A stretch of DNA of 35,591 nt, from the NCBI GenBank assembly GCA_019751895.1, contig JAIEMU010000138.1, positions 1-35,591 of the forward strand, in the 5' to 3' direction. Below, in pieces: positions 18,670 to 27,096 of the stretch (position 1 is the first letter of the stretch; every line of letters begins with the position of its first letter). The stretch is from Sphingobacteriaceae bacterium (GTDB taxonomy: Bacteria; Bacteroidota; Bacteroidia; Sphingobacteriales; Sphingobacteriaceae). Below the pieces are notes generated by a model. The model was given only the letters and a program-made list of their open reading frames with translations. It searched no databases and was not told the origin of the DNA. Both the position numbers and the translations under genes were made by a program.

Positions 18670-18698
18670 GTAACTTTTTAGCACTTGCTCTCGTCTTA
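18670..18698 (+). promoter_or_regulatory. Candidate ECF-sigma promoter for the TonB-dependent receptor gene
   Basis: GTAAC-TTTTTAGCACTTGCTCTC-GTCTTA; same architecture and 18-nt spacing as 5396-5424 (-). Confidence 0.55.
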
Positions 18699-18828
18699 AC
18701 TTCAACTAAAACAAATAAAAAGGCTTGTCCTTTTTCAACAAAACTTATGAAGGGGATTTTATGCGTAGATTAAAATACGTTTAAAACCGAACAATTCACA
18801 TTTTCAAACACCTTCAAAAACACAAAAA

Positions 18829-21255
18829 ATGAGAAAATTTTACTTTTTAAGCCTAATGATGGCTTTACTTGTCAGCTTATCGGCAGCTGCAAAAAAAACA
18901 AATTCCATAACAGGAACAATAAAGGACGAGTCTAAAAACGGAATAGAAAACTTAGCCGTTTTTTTATACCAAGCAAGCGATGCTGCTCTCGTTAAAACTT
19001 CAATTACTGACAAATCTGGTCAGTTTTCGTTCTCAAACGTAAAAAATGGACAATACTTTATAAAAGTAAGCAGCCTTAATCACGAAGAGCATAAAAGTGA
19101 AATTATTTCAATAGAAAACAATGCCGCACTTGTAAATGAAATTATCTTGAAATCAAAATCTAAAAGTTTAAATCAAGTAAATATTGTGGCGAAAAAACCT
19201 TTCGTAGAACGAAAAGTAGATAAAACCGTAGTAAATGTGGAAGGTAGCAGTGTGGCAGTAGGCGCTACGGCTTTAGAATTGTTGCAAAAAGCCCCAGGCA
19301 TTAGCGTAGATCAAAACGATAATATTTCGATGCAAGGAAAACAAGGTGTGTTGATACAAATAGACGGAAAAATGACCTACATGAGTGGTGCCGATGTGAC
19401 CAATTTATTGAAAAATATGCAAAGTTCAGAAATTCAAACCATTGAATTAATGACCAATCCGTCTTCAAAATATGATGCCTCAGGCAATTCGGGCATTATC
19501 AATATCAAAACCAAAAAAGGAAAAAGTTTGGGCACAAATGGAAGTGTGAACGCAGGCGTAGGTTATGGAAAGTTTTGGAGAGCAAATAGTGGCGTAAATT
19601 TCAACAACAGAAGCGAAAACACAAACGTGTTTGGTAGTTTCAATTCTGCTTACAACAAGGGTTTTCAAACTATTGATATTGATAGAATTGCCAACGGCAC
19701 GCCAAACACTTATTTTATGCAAAAAAGTGAATTGATAAACACCCGAACTAGCAATAATTTTAAAATTGGCACAGATTATTTTATTAACAAAAACAATACC
19801 CTTGGCTTCTTGGTAAACGGTTTTATAAATCAAGGTAAGGAAAACATTGGCAGTACGACCCAAATTGGTCCTGCTTTCAATAGTTTTGATTCTTTTATTT
19901 CATCTGAAAATAATGGGAAAAGAAAGTTTCAAAATATGGCCTACAACTTGAATTACAAATCTGTTTTGGATACTTTGGGTCAAGAAATTTCGGTAGATGT
20001 GGATTATGCTAAATACAATGGCAATGAAAAAATGGACTTAAAAAATCAATTTTATTTGGCAAATGGAGCGAATAATCAACCTGATGTTTTGCTTAACAAC
20101 GATACGCCTAGCGATATTGACATCAAATCATTTAAGATAGACTATATTTTACCGCTAAATAAAACCCTAAAGTTTGAAGCTGGAGTAAAAAGCAGTTGGG
20201 TAAAAACAGATAATGAATTAATCGCTACCCAGTTAAAAGACAATGCTTGGCAAAATGTAACGAGCCGAAGTAATCACTTTATTTACGACGAAAATGTAAA
20301 TGCTGCTTATGCAAATTTGAGTAAAGAATTTAAAACTACAAAGTTACAAATTGGTTTGAGAGCCGAAAACACCGCCTCAAAAGGAAATTTGATTACAACC
20401 GACAATGTGGTAAAAAGAAATTATCTTGACTTTTTCCCTAGCTTGTTTGTAAGTCAAAAATTATCTGAACACAATCAAATGAGTTTTTCGTACAGCCGTC
20501 GTTTGGATAGACCTGATTATGATGCCTTGAATCCTTTTATAGAATATTTAGACCAATATACTTATCAAAAAGGAAATCCTTTCCTAAATCCTCAATACAC
20601 CCATAATTTTGAATTGAATTATACTTTTTACGATGCTTATTCGCTTACCTTGGGTTATAGCAAGGTCAACGATGTCATCACAGAAGTGATTTTGCCCGAC
20701 CACAGTACCAAATCATTGTTTGCTACGAAGAAAAACCTTGCTCAAAACACTAATTTTAACGTAAACCTAAATTTCCCAATAGAAGTAACCAAATGGTGGA
20801 ATTTCAACAATGACATCAACGTATTTTATCTTGGTTTTAAAAGCCCTAACCTAGAAGGTGTAGATTTGAACACGGGCAAAACATCCTATCAAATAAAATC
20901 TCAACACTCGTTTACCATTATGCCTGGTTTAAGTGCTGAATTGAACGGAAGTTATGAATCTCCTTTGGTTTATGGAACTTTAAGCTTAAAGTCGAGACAA
21001 AGCATTGATGCAGGTTTGAATAAAAGCTTATGGAAGAAAAGCGCTACTTTAAAAGTTACTTTAAATGACGTATTTAATACTTTGGAACAAAACCTTGACA
21101 GTTCATACCCAGGATTGAGCTACAGTTTGCACCAAAAAAGAAACACCCAAATGATTCGTGTTGCTTTTACCTATCGTTTTGGAAATAAAGACGTAAAAGC
21201 TGCCCGTCGCCGTTCGAATGGTTCGGATAGTGAACAAGGAAGGTTGAAAAGCTAG
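18829..21255 (+). CDS. TonB-dependent outer-membrane receptor with CarboxypepD_reg-like N-terminal domain (OMP beta-barrel family)
   Basis: SITGTIKDESKNGIENLAVFLYQASD...; plug VVNVEGSSVAVGATALELLQKAPGISVDQNDNISMQGKQGVLIQIDGKMTYMSGADVTNLLKNMQSSEIQTIELMTNPSSKYDASGNSGIINIKTKKG; YSRRLDRPDYDALNPFI. Confidence 0.92.
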   Translation: MRKFYFLSLMMALLVSLSAAAKKTNSITGTIKDESKNGIENLAVFLYQASDAALVKTSITDKSGQFSFSNVKNGQYFIKVSSLNHEEHKSEIISIENNAALVNEIILKSKSKSLNQVNIVAKKPFVERKVDKTVVNVEGSSVAVGATALELLQKAPGISVDQNDNISMQGKQGVLIQIDGKMTYMSGADVTNLLKNMQSSEIQTIELMTNPSSKYDASGNSGIINIKTKKGKSLGTNGSVNAGVGYGKFWRANSGVNFNNRSENTNVFGSFNSAYNKGFQTIDIDRIANGTPNTYFMQKSELINTRTSNNFKIGTDYFINKNNTLGFLVNGFINQGKENIGSTTQIGPAFNSFDSFISSENNGKRKFQNMAYNLNYKSVLDTLGQEISVDVDYAKYNGNEKMDLKNQFYLANGANNQPDVLLNNDTPSDIDIKSFKIDYILPLNKTLKFEAGVKSSWVKTDNELIATQLKDNAWQNVTSRSNHFIYDENVNAAYANLSKEFKTTKLQIGLRAENTASKGNLITTDNVVKRNYLDFFPSLFVSQKLSEHNQMSFSYSRRLDRPDYDALNPFIEYLDQYTYQKGNPFLNPQYTHNFELNYTFYDAYSLTLGYSKVNDVITEVILPDHSTKSLFATKKNLAQNTNFNVNLNFPIEVTKWWNFNNDINVFYLGFKSPNLEGVDLNTGKTSYQIKSQHSFTIMPGLSAELNGSYESPLVYGTLSLKSRQSIDAGLNKSLWKKSATLKVTLNDVFNTLEQNLDSSYPGLSYSLHQKRNTQMIRVAFTYRFGNKDVKAARRRSNGSDSEQGRLKS

Positions 21256-21265
21256 TTTTTTAAAC

Positions 21266-21303
21266 AAAAAATCCCTCGAAAAATATTTTTCGAGGGATTT
21301 TTT
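21266..21303. terminator. Bidirectional terminator hairpin
   Basis: AAAAAATCCCTCGAAAAATATTTTTCGAGGGATTTTTT. Confidence 0.85.
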
Positions 21304-21314
21304 GTTGTTTAGTT

Positions 21315-22826
21315 TTAAGCCCCAAAGGCTAAAATTGCTTTTTCAATTCTTTGTTGGGTTTCTTTAGCGCCTAGCATTACTGCTATATCAAAAACACCGG
21401 GACCAAACTTACCACCCACCAACATCACTCGCAAAGGCAACATCAACTCACCTGGTTTAAATTGATGTGTTTCGGCTAAAGCCTTAAATTTTTCTTCCAT
21501 CTCTACTGCCGAAAGCTCAGACGTTAAGACTTCGCAGAAAGAAGTAAAAAATATTGCTTTTTCGCTTGTCCATTTTGGTTGAACCGATGGCAGATCATAT
21601 TCAATTGGCGCTACAAAAAAGTAAATCGATTGCGTTACAAAGTCATTCAGTACAAAACAACGCTCTTTAATCAAATTCATTACCTTGTGCAACAAATCAT
21701 CGTTGGCAAGTTCCACTTTTTGTGCAGCAAAAATACTTTTTACCGTAGGCAATAGCACTTCAGTTGGTGTTTTTTTAATCCATTCGTGGTTATACCATTT
21801 TGCTTTTTCAAAGTCAAATTTTGCCCCAGCCTTGCTAATTCTTTCTAAGGAGAAACGCTCAACTAATTCGGCAAGGGTAAAGATTTCTTTTTCTGTTCCA
21901 TCGTTCCAACCCAACATAGCAAGAATATTTACGAAGGCTTCAGGCAAAAATCCCAATTCATCAAATCCTTTTGTAGTTTCATTGGTTTTTGGGTCTGTCC
22001 AACTTTGTGCATACACAGGAAATCCCAATCTATCGCCGTCTCTTTTACTTAATTTTCCGTGTCCGTCAGGTTTCAATATCAAAGGCAAATGCGCCCAATG
22101 CGGCATTTGATCTTCCCAACCCAAATATTGCCACAACAAAACATGTATCGGCGCTGACGGCAACCATTCCTCACCTCTAAAAGCGTGGGTAATTTCCATC
22201 GCACAGTCATCTACCACTACCGCCAAATGGTAGGTTGGCATTTTATCTGCCTTTAATAATACTTTATCGTCTACCAAATTGGTTTCAAAACTCACGTCTC
22301 CACGAATCAAATCGTGAAAATAAACCGTTTCGTTTTCTGGCATTTTGATACGCACCACATGTGGCGTGTTGTTTGCTAAAAGTTCGGTTACTTCCTCAGC
22401 AGATAAGGTTAAGCTGTTGCGCATTTGGTTGCGTGTAGCTTGTCCGTATAAAAAATTAGGTACTTCTTTTCGCTTACTATCTAATTCTTCGGGTGTATCA
22501 AAAGCATAATAAGCGTATCCGTCTTCAATCAATTGAAGGGCATATTTTTCATAGCTTGCTTTACGTTCGCTTTGTCGATAGGGACCAAATTCACCTGGGT
22601 TTTCAGGGCTTTCATCTGGAGAAATACCGCACCATTTCAAACAATTTGCGATGTATTCTTCTGCACCAGCAACAAAACGCGTTTGATCGGTATCTTCAAT
22701 TCTCAATACAAAAGTGCCACCATGTTTTTTGGCAAATAAATAATTGAATAACGCGGTTCTTACACCGCCCAAATGCAACCCTCCCGTTGGGCTTGGCGCA
22801 AATCTTACTCTTACTTTCTTGTTCAT
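21315..22826 (-). CDS. gltX: Glutamate--tRNA ligase
   Basis: RFAPSPTGGLHLGGVRTALFNYLFAKKHGGTFVLRIEDTDQTR; KLSKR motif (HGKLSKRDGDRLGFP). Confidence 0.97.
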   Translation of the reverse strand: MNKKVRVRFAPSPTGGLHLGGVRTALFNYLFAKKHGGTFVLRIEDTDQTRFVAGAEEYIANCLKWCGISPDESPENPGEFGPYRQSERKASYEKYALQLIEDGYAYYAFDTPEELDSKRKEVPNFLYGQATRNQMRNSLTLSAEEVTELLANNTPHVVRIKMPENETVYFHDLIRGDVSFETNLVDDKVLLKADKMPTYHLAVVVDDCAMEITHAFRGEEWLPSAPIHVLLWQYLGWEDQMPHWAHLPLILKPDGHGKLSKRDGDRLGFPVYAQSWTDPKTNETTKGFDELGFLPEAFVNILAMLGWNDGTEKEIFTLAELVERFSLERISKAGAKFDFEKAKWYNHEWIKKTPTEVLLPTVKSIFAAQKVELANDDLLHKVMNLIKERCFVLNDFVTQSIYFFVAPIEYDLPSVQPKWTSEKAIFFTSFCEVLTSELSAVEMEEKFKALAETHQFKPGELMLPLRVMLVGGKFGPGVFDIAVMLGAKETQQRIEKAILAFGA

Positions 22827-22905
22827 ATTTTACAAAGATATATTTTTTACGCTTTTTACATTTCAATATTGTACATTAGAGTCAAAAAAATAATCTTTTT
22901 CATTT

Positions 22906-23418
22906 ATGAATGCACCTACTAAATTAGAATACCCTACTTGGGCAGAAACCTACATTTCAAAAGTTTTAGGAGACGTTTTTGAGCTACTAGAAACACAAAT
23001 TACAACTTTATCTATACTTTTTAATAAAAACATAGATAAAGCTGATTATGCTTACGCTGAAAAAAAATGGACTTTAAAGCAAATGTTAGGGCATATTATC
23101 GACACTGAACGCATTTTAGTTTATCGACTTTTGTCTATTGCCAGAAACGAAAAACAGACACTTATCAGTTTTGACGAAGATGCTTATGTGGTTTACGGAA
23201 AGTTTGAAAAAAGAGACTTTACGGAGCTCATCAACGAATTTGTTGCACTACGAAAGTCAAATATTTTCCTATTCAAATCGCTAGACGAAGAACAACTAAA
23301 CCGTGTCGGTTCATTATCTGAAAACAGAAAAATTAGCGCAAAAGCGATGCTATTTGTTGTAGCCGGACACGTCAATCATCACTTACAAATATTAAACGAA
23401 AGATATGAATTGGTTTAA
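22906..23418 (+). CDS. DinB-family (DfsB/YfiT-like) four-helix protein
   Basis: KWTLKQMLGHIIDTERILVYRLLSIARNEKQTLISFDEDAYV ... VAGHVNHHLQILNERY; conserved metal-site histidines. Confidence 0.9.
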   Translation: MNAPTKLEYPTWAETYISKVLGDVFELLETQITTLSILFNKNIDKADYAYAEKKWTLKQMLGHIIDTERILVYRLLSIARNEKQTLISFDEDAYVVYGKFEKRDFTELINEFVALRKSNIFLFKSLDEEQLNRVGSLSENRKISAKAMLFVVAGHVNHHLQILNERYELV

Positions 23419-23830
23419 ACCCGTTACCGTTGAAGAAATCAACAACCGCCCAACCAACCACATTGGCACTGTGTTGGGAATTAAATTTACCGACATCGGT
23501 GAAGATTTTATCACAGCAACGATGCCCGTTGATGAACGAACGCACCAACCTGCGGGTATTTTACATGGCGGCGCTTCGGTGGTGCTTGCCGAAACCTTGG
23601 GCAGCATCGCTTCTTATTTGCTCATCGACCCAGATAAATTTATCGCCGTAGGTTTGGAAGTAAACGCCAATCATTTGCGTCCCGTAAGTTCGGGCTTGGT
23701 AACTGGCATTTGCAAACCTTTGCATATTGGTGCTAAAACACATGTATGGGAAATAAAAATCTATACCGATAAAAACAAAATGAGCTGCATCAGTCGATTG
23801 ACCGTAGCTATTTTGCCAAAAACAAGCTAA
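23405..23830 (+). CDS. Hotdog-fold thioesterase (PaaI/YdiI-like)
   Basis: MPVDERTHQPAGILHGGASVVLAETLGSIASYLLIDPDKFIAVGLEVNANHLRPV; overlaps the dinB-like gene by 14 nt. Confidence 0.93.
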   Translation: MNWFKPVTVEEINNRPTNHIGTVLGIKFTDIGEDFITATMPVDERTHQPAGILHGGASVVLAETLGSIASYLLIDPDKFIAVGLEVNANHLRPVSSGLVTGICKPLHIGAKTHVWEIKIYTDKNKMSCISRLTVAILPKTS

Positions 23831-23832
23831 AA

Positions 23833-23869
23833 AAACGGCTGCGCTTGACAACACAAGCACAGCCGTTTT
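23833..23869. terminator. Terminator hairpin
   Basis: AAAACGGCTGcGCTTG ... CAAGCaCAGCCGTTTT. Confidence 0.75.
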
Positions 23870-23888
23870 AAAAATTAAAATCTTCGGA

Positions 23889-24254
23889 CTATTTCTCCAT
23901 CCATTTTTTCTCTACCAAGTAAGAAATAATTAAGCCTGCGCCACCCATTAAGGTAATGAAGCCAAAGAAAATTGCAACCTGTTGCCCTTCTTCTGTTCCT
24001 GTTATCTCTTCACCAAACATCATTCTTGAAGTTACCATTGCCAACAACAAGCCCAATCCTACGCCTACAAATAGCAAGCCAAATTTCAAACTCCAAAACG
24101 GGCTCGGTGTTGGTTTTTTAATATCGGTGCTAATTCCAGGATTGATGCCTCGCTCAATCATAGCCATTTTTTCTTTGTTTGATAAATAACGAATGCCAAA
24201 CGCTAGGGCAAATGCCCCTAAGAAAATCATTATCGGAGTTAAATCTACTTCCAT
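23889..24254 (-). CDS. Small membrane protein, DUF6249-like
   Basis: Three predicted TM segments; AFGIRYLSNKEKMAMIERGINPGI pattern common in Bacteroidota. Confidence 0.65.
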   Translation of the reverse strand: MEVDLTPIMIFLGAFALAFGIRYLSNKEKMAMIERGINPGISTDIKKPTPSPFWSLKFGLLFVGVGLGLLLAMVTSRMMFGEEITGTEEGQQVAIFFGFITLMGGAGLIISYLVEKKWMEK

Positions 24255-24413
24255 CTTTTTTATGTTTTAAATTGTGAATAATTAATTTGTTTTATATCAC
24301 TATGACCCCCTCAAAACAAATGAGGTTACAGCCCAAGCATAAAAATTTTACAAACGCTAAAATTCTAATTCGCACAAGGCAAAAGGCTTCGATAAATAAA
24401 ACAATAATTTCTT

Positions 24414-24421
24414 ACATTTGT
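24414..24421 (+). promoter_or_regulatory. Bacteroidota-type -7 element (TAnnTTTG) upstream of lpdA
   Basis: TACATTTG 22 nt before the ATG at 24443; no convincing -33 element seen. Confidence 0.4.
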
Positions 24422-24442
24422 GGCACACAAAAAAATAATATT

Positions 24443-25849
24443 ATGCAATACGACGTAGTTGTTATAGGCTCGGGACCGGGCGGTTATGTAAGTGCCATTC
24501 GCTGTGCACAATTGGGATTAAAAACTTTAGTAATTGAAAAATATAAAACCTTTGGAGGCACTTGTCTAAATGTGGGTTGTATTCCTTCAAAAGCTTTATT
24601 AGACTCTTCGGAGCATTACCACAATGCAGCGCACAGCTTTGCTACACATGGTATCAACGTAAAGGATTTGAAAGTAGATATGCCACAAATGATTGCTCGT
24701 AAAGACGATGTCGTAGCACAAAATACAGCAGGCATTCAATATCTATTCAAAAAAAATAAGGTTGATAGCTTAGAAGGAGTAGGTTCGTTTGTAGATAAAA
24801 ACACCATCTTGGTGACCAAAGCAGATGGCAAAACAGAAACCATCAGCACCAAAAATGTAATCATTGCCACAGGCTCAAAACCAACTGCATTACCATTTTT
24901 ACCTATCGATAAAAAAAGAATTATTACCTCTACCGAGGCTTTAAACATTAAGGAAGTGCCAAAAACCATGGTGGTGATTGGTGGCGGTGTAATCGGTTTA
25001 GAGTTGGGTTCGGTTTATGCTCGTTTGGGTACCAAAGTTTCTGTTGTTGAATATTTACCTTCTATCATCGCTACTATGGATGCTAGTTTGGGTAAAGAAT
25101 TGCAAAGGGTTTTGAAAAAATCATTGGGCATGGAGTTTTACATGAACCACAAAGTAACTGGCGCAACTGCCAAAGGCAAAACCGTAACCGTGAATGCTGA
25201 AAATGCTAAAGGTGAAGCTGTAAGTTTAGAAGCCGATTATTGCATCGTTGCGGTGGGTCGTACGGCCTATACCGAAGGTTTAGGTTTAGAAAAAATTGGC
25301 ATCACCTTAGAAGAAAGAGGTAAAAAAATACCTGTAAACGCACATTTAGAAACCTCTGTAAAAGGTGTTTATGCCATTGGCGACGTGGTAGCGGGTGCTA
25401 TGCTAGCGCACAAAGCTGAGGATGAAGGTATTTTTGTTGCCGAAACCATTGCAGGACAAAAACCACATATTAATTATAACTTAATTCCTGGTGTAGTTTA
25501 CACTTGGCCAGAAGTTGCCTCAGTAGGAAAAACCGAAGAAGAATTGAAAGCGAGTGGAATTGCATTCAAAGCGGGTTCGTTTCCATTCAAAGCGAGTGGT
25601 AGAGCAAAAGCCAGCATGGATACCGATGGTTTTGTGAAAGTATTGGCAGATGCCAAAACAGATGAAATTTTAGGCGTTCACATGATTGGACCTCGTGTAG
25701 CTGACATGATTGCCGAAGCTGTAGTAGCGATGGAATTTAGAGCATCTGCCGAAGATATCGCTCGTATTTGCCATGCTCATCCAACTTTTACGGAAGCCTT
25801 GAAAGAAGCCGCCTTGGCTGCTACTGACAACAGAGCAATACATATTTAA
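24443..25849 (+). CDS. lpdA: Dihydrolipoyl dehydrogenase
   Basis: MQYDVVVIGSGPGGYVSAIRCAQLGLKTLVIEKYKTFGGTCLNVGCIPSKALL; C-terminal HAHPTFTEALKEAAL. Start is the ATG at 24443, not the 24287 ORF start. Confidence 0.97.
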   Translation: MQYDVVVIGSGPGGYVSAIRCAQLGLKTLVIEKYKTFGGTCLNVGCIPSKALLDSSEHYHNAAHSFATHGINVKDLKVDMPQMIARKDDVVAQNTAGIQYLFKKNKVDSLEGVGSFVDKNTILVTKADGKTETISTKNVIIATGSKPTALPFLPIDKKRIITSTEALNIKEVPKTMVVIGGGVIGLELGSVYARLGTKVSVVEYLPSIIATMDASLGKELQRVLKKSLGMEFYMNHKVTGATAKGKTVTVNAENAKGEAVSLEADYCIVAVGRTAYTEGLGLEKIGITLEERGKKIPVNAHLETSVKGVYAIGDVVAGAMLAHKAEDEGIFVAETIAGQKPHINYNLIPGVVYTWPEVASVGKTEEELKASGIAFKAGSFPFKASGRAKASMDTDGFVKVLADAKTDEILGVHMIGPRVADMIAEAVVAMEFRASAEDIARICHAHPTFTEALKEAALAATDNRAIHI

Positions 25850-25874
25850 CATTTCCGAGCAAAAAAAACCGACG

Positions 25875-25904
25875 AAAACCTGCAAGAAATTGCAGGTTTT
25901 TTTG
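25875..25904 (+). terminator. Rho-independent terminator after lpdA
   Basis: AAAACCTGCAagaaaTTGCAGGTTTTTTT. Confidence 0.8.
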
Positions 25905-25968
25905 TTTTGACACATTTTTTATTAGCTTTAAAAAGTTTAAACTATGCTAAACATTTTTTAAAAAAAAT

Positions 25969-27084
25969 ATGAATAAATATTCCTTATCCTTTTTGATGCT
26001 AATTGCGGTTGGTTTTTGTCAAGCACAATCTAAAAAACTAAACCTCGTGGTAGGCACTTACACCAACAACTGCCCAAGCAATGGGATTTACATTTATGAT
26101 TTCAATCCCACAACAGGAAATTTGACACTCAAAAATTCTGCTCAAAAAGCAAGTAATGCAAGTTATTTGAGCCTTTCGGCAGATCGTAAAAATCTTTATG
26201 CAGTAGAAGAAAATGGTGCAAACAGTGTGGTAAATGCTTTTGATTTCAATTCAAAAACAGGCAACCTAACTTTTAAAAACAAAGTTGAAGTTGGGCAAGA
26301 CCCTTGCTATTTAATCAACGATAGCAAAAATGTGATGACGGCAAATTACACGAGTGGAAGTGTTTCGGTAATTCGCAAAAACAGCCAAGGTGGTTTAGAA
26401 AAATTAATTCAAAATGCGCAACACCAAGGCAAAGGTGCTAGAACCGACCGACAAGAAAAGGCGCATACACACATGGTGGCTTTTTCGAACGACAAAAAAT
26501 ATGTTTTAGCCAACGATTTGGGAACAGACACCGTTTATGTATATCGCTATCAAGCTAATCATGAAAATAAACCTTTGGCCATTACGCACAAACTGGGTAT
26601 GAAATCAGGTAGTGGCCCTCGTCATTTAACCTTCAATAAAAAAGGAAATAGGGTTTATATTTTAAATGAACTTTCGGGCAAAATAGCGGTTTGTAGTTTT
26701 GAAAAAGGTCAACTGATTCAAAAAAATGAAATTTCAATCCTTCCACAAGGATACGAAGGCGATGACATCGGTTCGGCAGATATACACCTTTCGCCTGACG
26801 GAAAATTTTTATACGCCAGCAACCGAGGAAAGGCAAACACATTAGTCACTTTAAAAGTGCTTGCCAATGGAGATTTGAAACTCATTGACCAAATAAGCAC
26901 CGCAGGCATTGCACCTCGAAACTTTGCCCTTTCACCAAATGGAGACTTTTTGTTAGTTGCTAACCAAAGATCAAACGAAATCGTAACTTTTAAAAGAAAC
27001 CAACAAACTGGCTTGCTCACTGACACCAAAAAAAGAACGCAAATTTGTGCGCCTGTATGCCTATTATTTTCCCACATCAATTAA
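25969..27084 (+). CDS. Lactonase-family beta-propeller protein (6-phosphogluconolactonase/YbhE-like), secreted
   Basis: LVVGTYTNNCPSNGIYIYDFNPTTGNL ... GSGPRHLTFNKKGNRVYILNELSGKIAV ... APRNFALSPNGDFLLVANQRSNEIVTF. Confidence 0.92.
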   Translation: MNKYSLSFLMLIAVGFCQAQSKKLNLVVGTYTNNCPSNGIYIYDFNPTTGNLTLKNSAQKASNASYLSLSADRKNLYAVEENGANSVVNAFDFNSKTGNLTFKNKVEVGQDPCYLINDSKNVMTANYTSGSVSVIRKNSQGGLEKLIQNAQHQGKGARTDRQEKAHTHMVAFSNDKKYVLANDLGTDTVYVYRYQANHENKPLAITHKLGMKSGSGPRHLTFNKKGNRVYILNELSGKIAVCSFEKGQLIQKNEISILPQGYEGDDIGSADIHLSPDGKFLYASNRGKANTLVTLKVLANGDLKLIDQISTAGIAPRNFALSPNGDFLLVANQRSNEIVTFKRNQQTGLLTDTKKRTQICAPVCLLFSHIN

Positions 27085-27096
27085 AATATCAATCTT

